Shown here: one piece after another, positions 58,715 through 64,000 of the stretch
How the letters are laid out: each line of letters starts with the position of its first letter
How positions within the stretch are numbered: the first letter of the stretch is position 1
NCBI GenBank assembly: GCA_965242535.1
Contig: OZ251458.1
Coordinates: 3,906,001-3,970,000, forward strand
Source: VXRD01 sp965242535
Lineage (GTDB): Bacteria > Latescibacterota > UBA2968
Direction of reading: 5' to 3'
Length of the DNA stretch: 64,000 bases
Notes under the pieces: generated by a model
Databases searched by the model: none
Told to the model about the DNA's origin: nothing
The model's input: only the letters and a program-made list of their open reading frames with translations
Made by a program: the position numbers and the translations under genes

Positions 58715-61700
58715 TGCCGTCACGCCGCAGGACAACCGCGCCGCTCCAAACGCGCCTCGCGCTCCATCGCTTCATCTGCCGCGAGTTCGGCTATGACGAC
58801 ATGGCCGCGATGCTCGAGCGAACGCGCCATGGGGAACGCGCCTCGGGCCGCGAGAGCGACTACGCCCAATCCCTGTACCCGCAGCCGGACGGCGCCCGCG
58901 TATCCGCCGAGCGATTCTTCGAATACGACGCCAATATCGCGGCGCACAGCAACGGGTTGCGAATCACGGCGGAACACGGGCGCACGTGGAAACCGCATCA
59001 GTACCTCGCCCTGTTGTTCACCGAACACTACTTGCGCCGGTATTTCGACGATCCCGAAGCCCTGTGCGCGGACCTAAACCGGGAAAAGGCCATGCATCGC
59101 CCGACCTGGGGCATGCCGGATTACGAACCGGACGACCTGCACACCCTCGCCTTCCAAAGCGCGACGGGATCCGGCAAAACGCTCCTCATGCACGCCAACA
59201 TTTTGCAATACCGGCATTACCTCAAGCGCGCGGGCAGGCGGTTGAACAACATCGTACTCGTCACGCCAAACGAGCAACTGTCCGCGCAACACGAGCGCGA
59301 GATGCGACAAAGCAGGCTGCGGGCGCGGCTGTTTTCCAGCGACGCGCGTGCCGATTTGCTCGCGCCTGTGGAAATTATCGACCTGAACAAGTTGGCGGAG
59401 AAAAAGGGCGTGAAGCGCGTCGCCGTGGCGGATTTTGGCGACGACAATTTGGTGCTGGTCGACGAAGGGCACTTGGGCGCGTCCGGCAAGGTCTGGCGCG
59501 AACGCCGCCGGGAGTTGGCGAGCGGGGGCTTTGCGTTTGAATACTCGGCGACCTTCAACCAAGTGGCGGGCCGCGATGAGGATTTGCTCAACGCCTATGG
59601 CAAGTGCCTGCTGTTCGACTACGCGTACCGCCGGTTCTACGAGGACGGCTACGGCAAGGACTACGCCATCTTGAACCTGCCGGGCGGGGTACAGGACGAG
59701 AACAGCGACATGTACTTGCTCGGCTGTTTGCTGACCTTTTACCAGCAATGCCGAATCTATCGGGACAAGGGCGCGCTGTGGAAGGCGTTCAACCCCGCCA
59801 AGCCCCTGTGGGTGTTTTTGGGCAAGACCGTGATCGGCTCGAGCAAGGCGGATTTGGCGACCCGATCCGATGTGGTCCGCATCCTGAATTTTCTCGGTTG
59901 GGTGCTCGCCCGTGCCGACGCGGTGCGGCCCATGATCGACCGCTTGTTGGCAGGGGAATCGGGCTTGATGGACGACTCGGGCCGCGATTATTTTGCCGGG
60001 CGGTTTTCCCACCTGCCGCGCGGGGAAGACCTGTACGCGGATTTGTGCGAGACCTTGTTCCACGGGCAGGGGCGGTTGTCCGTGGCCTACCTGACCGCCG
60101 GGCAGGGCGAGTTGCACCTCCGCACCGCAGACAACGATCCCTTCGGCGTGGTCAATGTCGGCGATTCGGCGAAGCTCTACGGGGCACTCGCGGATCGTCC
60201 CAATCCGGATTTTGACATTGAGCGGGAGATGGGCTTTGCAACGCGGCTGTTCCCCCATGTGGATCGCCCGGATTCGCCTGTGAACATCGTCGTTGGCGCG
60301 CGGCGTTTTATCGCGGGGTGGAACTCCTGGCGCGTGAGCACGATGGGGCTGATGCACGTCGGGGTGGGCGAAGGGCCGGAAATCATCCAGATGTTCGGGC
60401 GCGGCGTGCGTCTCAAGGGCTACGACATGAGCTTGAAGCGGCACCGGGAAACCGGGGCCATGCCGCCCGGGGACAGCGCGGAATTGGCAGAACTGGAAAA
60501 GCTGTACATCTTTGGCTTGCGCGCCAACTACATGCAGACGTTTCGGGATTTGCTCGCAAAAGAGGGGATGGGCATCGAGCGCGAGACCCTTTGCCTGCCC
60601 ACCATCTGGAATTTCGCCAAGCAGACGGATTTGAAGCTGATCCGCCTTCGGGGAGATCGGCAATACGACCTGTCCGCAGAACGCCCCATTTTGCCCGGGC
60701 CGGACGATGACGACCGCCCGGTCGCGGCGCTGGATCTGTACTCGCGGCTTCAATCCGTCGCGTCCGTCGACGACGCGGCCCAAGGGGGAACGGCAAAACA
60801 GGCGGTTAGCCTCGCGCCCTACGCCGCGGTTTTCGACGCGGTTCGCATTTACGAACGGGTGTTGCGGCGCAAGCGACAAAAGGGCTGGCAAAATCTGTTC
60901 ATCCCGCGGGAGACCGTTCAACACTTGTTGCAAAGCGATGCGTGGTACGACCTCTATTTGCCGCAGGATCGGCTCGATGCGATGGCGTTCGAGCAGGTGC
61001 GCGACTTAGAGGACATCGCCGTCGATCTGATCGCGGAATACGCCGATCTGTTTTACCGCAGGCAGCGCAGGCATTGGGAACACGGCGAGATCGAGGTCGT
61101 CGCCCTAAACGCGGACGATCCAAACCACGCGACTTACGAGTTGTCCGTCGATGCGACCGAGGCGCGGTTGGTCAAAGACGCGAGCGATCTAGCGGACGCG
61201 ATCCGCGAAGGCGGGTGGGCGGATTTGAACTTATGGTATCCCGAGTTGAAGATCGGCGCCATCCACTCCAACGCCCACGCCTATCGCCCGTTGCTCTACG
61301 CAGAAGAGGATCGCGTCATCGCGATTCGCCCGGTTCCCCTAGATGTGAACGAGAAGCGCGTCGTGGAAGGACTCGAGGCCCTCGCCCGGAACCGCGATCC
61401 CTGTTTGCACGGCAAGGAGTTGTTTTTGATCCGCAATTTGACGCGGGGCAGGGGCGTGTCGTTTTTTGACGATTTTGGTTACTACCCGGATTTTATCGTC
61501 TGGTTGAAAGACGAGGTTCTCCAGCACGTCTTGTTTCTCGATCCAAAGGGATTGAGCCGGTTTGGCGAGCGAGAACGCCGAAAGGTGTCGTTGCACCGCG
61601 AGATCGCAGAGGTCGAAGCGCGCGTGCGAGACAGCGACCCGAATTTGCGATTGCGCGCTTACGTGTTATCCGTCACGCCTGCCGCAGAGATCGGCGACAG

Positions 61701-61797
61701 CGGGCGTTCTGCGACGGACTGGAAAGCGGATGGCGTTTACTTTTTGAACGAGCACGATTGTTTGAAGCAGGTCGTCGAACACGCGCTCGGCAGGTGA
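58714..61797 (+). CDS. Type III restriction endonuclease/helicase (Res)
   Basis: 1027 residues from the ATG at 58714 with GGAG eight nt upstream. Helicase domain: motif I FQSATGSGKTLLMHANIL (ATGSGKT 150-156), motif II LVDEGHLG (DEGH 250-253, not DEAH), FEYSATFNQ (motif III), and motif VI region MFGRGVRLKG. The PD-(D/E)XK nuclease is near the C-terminus: YYPDFIVWL (Pro925-Asp926) and LFLDPKGL (Asp943-x-Lys945). It translocates or switches along DNA and cuts with Mod. Both subunits look intact, so this is probably an active type III system. The GFAFEYSATF and HLGASGKVW stretches are typical of the Res subunits in this subfamily. Confidence 0.92.
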   Translation: MPSRRRTTAPLQTRLALHRFICREFGYDDMAAMLERTRHGERASGRESDYAQSLYPQPDGARVSAERFFEYDANIAAHSNGLRITAEHGRTWKPHQYLALLFTEHYLRRYFDDPEALCADLNREKAMHRPTWGMPDYEPDDLHTLAFQSATGSGKTLLMHANILQYRHYLKRAGRRLNNIVLVTPNEQLSAQHEREMRQSRLRARLFSSDARADLLAPVEIIDLNKLAEKKGVKRVAVADFGDDNLVLVDEGHLGASGKVWRERRRELASGGFAFEYSATFNQVAGRDEDLLNAYGKCLLFDYAYRRFYEDGYGKDYAILNLPGGVQDENSDMYLLGCLLTFYQQCRIYRDKGALWKAFNPAKPLWVFLGKTVIGSSKADLATRSDVVRILNFLGWVLARADAVRPMIDRLLAGESGLMDDSGRDYFAGRFSHLPRGEDLYADLCETLFHGQGRLSVAYLTAGQGELHLRTADNDPFGVVNVGDSAKLYGALADRPNPDFDIEREMGFATRLFPHVDRPDSPVNIVVGARRFIAGWNSWRVSTMGLMHVGVGEGPEIIQMFGRGVRLKGYDMSLKRHRETGAMPPGDSAELAELEKLYIFGLRANYMQTFRDLLAKEGMGIERETLCLPTIWNFAKQTDLKLIRLRGDRQYDLSAERPILPGPDDDDRPVAALDLYSRLQSVASVDDAAQGGTAKQAVSLAPYAAVFDAVRIYERVLRRKRQKGWQNLFIPRETVQHLLQSDAWYDLYLPQDRLDAMAFEQVRDLEDIAVDLIAEYADLFYRRQRRHWEHGEIEVVALNADDPNHATYELSVDATEARLVKDASDLADAIREGGWADLNLWYPELKIGAIHSNAHAYRPLLYAEEDRVIAIRPVPLDVNEKRVVEGLEALARNRDPCLHGKELFLIRNLTRGRGVSFFDDFGYYPDFIVWLKDEVLQHVLFLDPKGLSRFGERERRKVSLHREIAEVEARVRDSDPNLRLRAYVLSVTPAAEIGDSGRSATDWKADGVYFLNEHDCLKQVVEHALGR

Positions 61798-61817
61798 TTT
61801 TTTGAAAGGGGAGTATC

Positions 61818-62501
61818 ATGAAGAGAATATCCTTCTCGTTTGCGGCGATCGCGGTGTTGGTCGGCTGTGGGAGCATGGCGAATCGGGAATCCATGCCCGA
61901 GGGGTTCGTCGTGGTGAATGAGGCCATTCCCACCGCGCTGTTCGAGATTCGGTATTATGCGACTGACAACTTCGTCGGCGCCAAAGTGGATGGCTATGAA
62001 AAGCCATTGTGCGTGCTCTCGGCGCAGGCGAGCGCGGCGTTGGCACAGGTGCAACGCGACGTGCAACAGCGGGGATACACGCTCAAAATTTTCGATTGCT
62101 ACCGCCCGCAACGGGCCGTGGATCACTTCGTGCGCTGGGTGCGGGATTTGGACGATCAGCGCACAAAAGCGGACTACTATCCGAATGAGGACAAAGCCGA
62201 GTTGATCGCAAAGGGGTATATTGCGGACCGGTCGAGGCACAGCCGAGGCAGTACCTTGGATCTGACACTGGCCCGCACATCCGACGGCGCGGAGTTGGAC
62301 ATGGGAACGCCGTTTGATTATTTCGATACGCTGTCCAACACGGCGGATCCCCGCATCACAGCAGAACAAAAAACCAACCGCTCGGCATTGAAAACCGCGA
62401 TGGAAAAGCACGGGTTTGTCAATTACGACAAGGAGTGGTGGCATTACACGCTCCGCGACGAACCGCATCCAGACACGTATTTTAACTTCCCCGTGAAATA
62501 G
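61818..62501 (+). CDS. D-alanyl-D-alanine dipeptidase (VanX/DdpX-like), lipoprotein
   Basis: 227 residues, AGGGGAG before the ATG. Lipoprotein signal with Cys at about residue 17 (AAIAVLVGCGSM). Zinc site: SRHSRGSTLDLTLA (His and Asp) and DKEWWHYTL (Glu, His). FDCYRPQRAVDHFVRWV is the conserved VanX block, and MGTPFDYFDTLSN follows. It cleaves D-Ala-D-Ala in the periplasm, to recycle cell-wall peptides or to give resistance to glycopeptides; no vanHA-like genes are near, so recycling is the more likely role. Confidence 0.92.
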   Translation: MKRISFSFAAIAVLVGCGSMANRESMPEGFVVVNEAIPTALFEIRYYATDNFVGAKVDGYEKPLCVLSAQASAALAQVQRDVQQRGYTLKIFDCYRPQRAVDHFVRWVRDLDDQRTKADYYPNEDKAELIAKGYIADRSRHSRGSTLDLTLARTSDGAELDMGTPFDYFDTLSNTADPRITAEQKTNRSALKTAMEKHGFVNYDKEWWHYTLRDEPHPDTYFNFPVK

Positions 62502-62509
62502 GCAAGGCG

Positions 62510-62950
62510 ATGATCGCAAATTTTTGGGAATGGCTGGTATCGGGCGTGCGACGCGCACTCGGCGGGTACGTGCCGAGGCAATGGATCAGCTTTGGCGGCG
62601 TGGGCGCGCTCGGCATGGCGACAGACGCGGCGTTCACCGGCATCCTACACAGCAGGATCGGCTGGCCCTTCGCACTCGCCCGCCCCGTGCCCATCCTCTT
62701 GAGCATGACGCAAAACTACCTCTTGAACAACCGCCTGACATTTGGCGATGTGCAACACCGCGGCACCGCGCCCATGATCCGCGGCTGGGCAGTCTACGTC
62801 GCTTGCCAAACGACAGGCGCAGCGGTGAACTACATTGGATCCGTGGCCCTCCACTGGTGGGGCCTGCCGTGGTTGTTCGCCCTGATCGGCGGGGTCGTCC
62901 TAGGCACGGTGATCAACTTTGCGATGGCAAAGCGGTTGGTCTGGCGATGA
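62510..62950 (+). CDS. GtrA-like membrane protein
   Basis: 146 residues, four hydrophobic segments: WISFGGVGALGMATDAAFTG, FALARPVPILLSM, AVYVACQTTGAAVNYIGSVA, and WLFALIGGVVLGTVINFAMA. NNRLTF in the first loop and NFAMAKRLVW at the end are the conserved GtrA signatures. GtrA proteins flip or assist undecaprenyl-linked sugars. The final codons are duplicated 430 bp downstream on the far side of a MITE-like element. It begins 8 nt after the VanX gene, so the two form an operon. Confidence 0.88.
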   Translation: MIANFWEWLVSGVRRALGGYVPRQWISFGGVGALGMATDAAFTGILHSRIGWPFALARPVPILLSMTQNYLLNNRLTFGDVQHRGTAPMIRGWAVYVACQTTGAAVNYIGSVALHWWGLPWLFALIGGVVLGTVINFAMAKRLVWR

Positions 62951-63388
62951 GGCGTCGCTGTCATGCTCAAATGACTCGCCTTCCTACCCATCTACCAACT
63001 AATTATTCCAGAAATTAAATGATACCAAATGTTGATCCGCCCCCATTAGCACCGCCGTTGCTCGTTTTTCTAAAGCGTTTGGTCCTAAAGCATTGTTGGT
63101 TGCCTTCGATGCCTTCGGCGACCTACTTTTTTTCAACAGCAAAAAAAAGTAGGCAAAAAATGCCGCTCTCATGCGCCGAGGGGCTAGCACAGCGCAAATC
63201 GCTTTTGTAGCAGAACGACATGAGACAGCCTGCAAGGTGGGTTGCAAAATGGATGTGGGTTGCGAGACGGACTTGCGCGCTGTGCGCGATGGCTTTCGTT
63301 GATGGACTTTTGCGATGGCAAGTTGGACGATGGTTTCTCTGAAGGACGGTGGAACTGCAAAGCGGTTGGTCTGGAGATGAGGCGTCGC
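62927..63388 (+). repeat. MITE-like element copy C, flanked by a 32-bp duplication of the gtrA 3' end
   Basis: The element (about 62989-63364) has the left repeat CATCTACCAACTAATTA in a shortened form and the hairpin at 63122-63153 (CCTACTTTT... and AAAAAGTAGG). On the right it stops at GCAAAGCG and passes into a duplicate of GCAAAGCGGTTGGTCTGG and GATGAGGCGTCGC. The original is 62927-62958 (last codons and stop of gtrA), the duplicate is 63357-63388, with one mismatch. No gene is seen. Confidence 0.85.
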
Positions 63389-63399
63389 CATTTGTTTTT

Positions 63400-64000
63400 T
63401 AATTCTGATTTTACTGACCGCTCCCGTCTCCCCTCTCCCCTTGTATCTTGTATCTTCGGGCAGGCACGGGGGCCTATCCCTACGATTGCGATTGCTTTTC
63501 TCGTCTCCCGTCTCCCGTCTCCCCTTGTATCTTGTATCTTTGTCCGAGCACGGGCATCGCCTTTTTGTGTTTTTGTGCCTTTTGTGCCTTTTGTGGCTAA
63601 ACTCCCGTCTCCCGTCTCCCGTCTTGTATCTTCGGACAGGCACGGGGGCCTGTCCCTACATGTTGATGGGGACGGGGCGAGATAACTGATCACTGACCTC
63701 TTGGGTGGATGGCCTTCTTGCCTCTCCCGTCTCCCGTCTCCCGTCTTCCCTCTTTCGTCTCCCGTCTCCCCTTGTATCTTGTATCTTTAGCCGAGCACGG
63801 AGCATCGCCTTTTGTGCCTTTTGTGCCTTTTGTGGCTAAACTCCCGTCTCCCGTCTCCCGTCTTGTATCTTCGGACAGGCACGGGGGCCTATCCCTACGA
63901 TTGCTTTTCTCGTCTCCCGTCTCCCGTCTTCCCTCTTTCGTCTCCCGTCTCCCCTTGTATCTTGTATCTTTGACCGAGCACGGGCATCGCCTTTTTGTGT
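63400..64000 (+). repeat. Array of pyrimidine heptamers with palindromes to the right edge
   Basis: Palindrome copies at 63458-63480 (degenerate), 63634-63655 and 63873-63894 are each followed by CTAC. The segment CTCCCGTCTCCCGTCTCCCG with the palindrome repeats after 240 bp. The module CCGAGCACGGGCATCGCC with TTTTGTGCC recurs at about 63545, 63793 and 63975. It is one compound tandem array and continues past the window. No coding frame is supported. Confidence 0.85.

Noticed and set aside
62999..63643. Minus-strand frame of 214 codons at the right edge
   Set aside because: It consists of repeat C plus palindrome/heptamer sequence; an open frame in GC-rich repeats is expected by chance.
63400..64000. 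CRISPR-like array
   Set aside because: The repeat units are pyrimidine heptamers of irregular spacing, with no unique spacers of constant length and no cas genes.

Overview
The window looks like a chromosomal segment of an uncultured Gram-negative bacterium of moderately high GC. An outer-membrane trio (TonB-dependent receptor, a secreted protein with a FlgD-like tail, a PorV-like barrel), an LptE-like lipoprotein and futalosine-pathway menaquinone genes point to the FCB side of the tree. The phytanoyl-CoA dioxygenase-like oxygenases, heparinase, GH29 and agarase-like hydrolases and a DUF6784/6785-type membrane protein recall Latescibacterota/Poribacteria-like genomes. That placement is inference from gene content only.

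Layout. 0-0.4 kb: an antitoxin running off the left edge, with its own promoter. 0.4-9.1 kb: an oxygenase, the outer-membrane trio and a glycoside hydrolase. 9.1-18.1 kb: MFS exporter, nucleotidyltransferase toxin-antitoxin pair, heparinase, second oxygenase, mqnB, and an mqnD reading in frame into a hydroxyacid dehydrogenase. 18.3-22.4 kb (minus): DsrM-like, DsrK-like, cysteine desulfurase and DsrC with no DsrAB. 22.7-28.7 kb: nitroreductase, DUF1844, LptE-like lipoprotein, cysteine synthase, fucosidase, large membrane protein. 29.4-41.6 kb (minus): one long co-directional run (S55-like protein, beta-propeller protein, ribD reductase, ribE, ribBA, ribH, nusB, phosphodiesterase, secA, rhodanese).

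41.7-50.6 kb (minus) is a conflict island. From its 5' end it holds a damaged vapBC pair, hicBA, a Ser/Thr protein kinase, three AT-rich coiled-coil genes, the start of a CD-NTase-like gene, a duplicated small gene flanking another small gene, a large HerA/FtsK-like ATPase with a membrane segment, an HNH (WHH) nuclease toxin and a SUKH immunity protein. The last six reading frames overlap or nearly touch. I regard this kinase - coiled-coil - HerA - nuclease - SUKH locus as the best candidate for an undescribed system. 50.6-64 kb: cysH, tRNA-Lys, an HlyD adaptor, a TnpB remnant, a membrane pentapeptide-repeat protein, an AbiJ-type protein, a complete type III restriction-modification pair, a VanX-like dipeptidase, GtrA, and a repeat array to the right edge.

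Two dispersed repeat families shape the window. One is a 300-460 bp MITE-like element (five copies) with terminal inverted repeats, a covarying internal hairpin and a nested 30-bp palindromic insert. The other is a short palindrome (arms GGACAGGC/GCCTGTCC) set in pyrimidine heptamer tracts. Both sit between genes of otherwise compact operons, and two MITE copies are flanked by short direct duplications of the neighbouring gene end.
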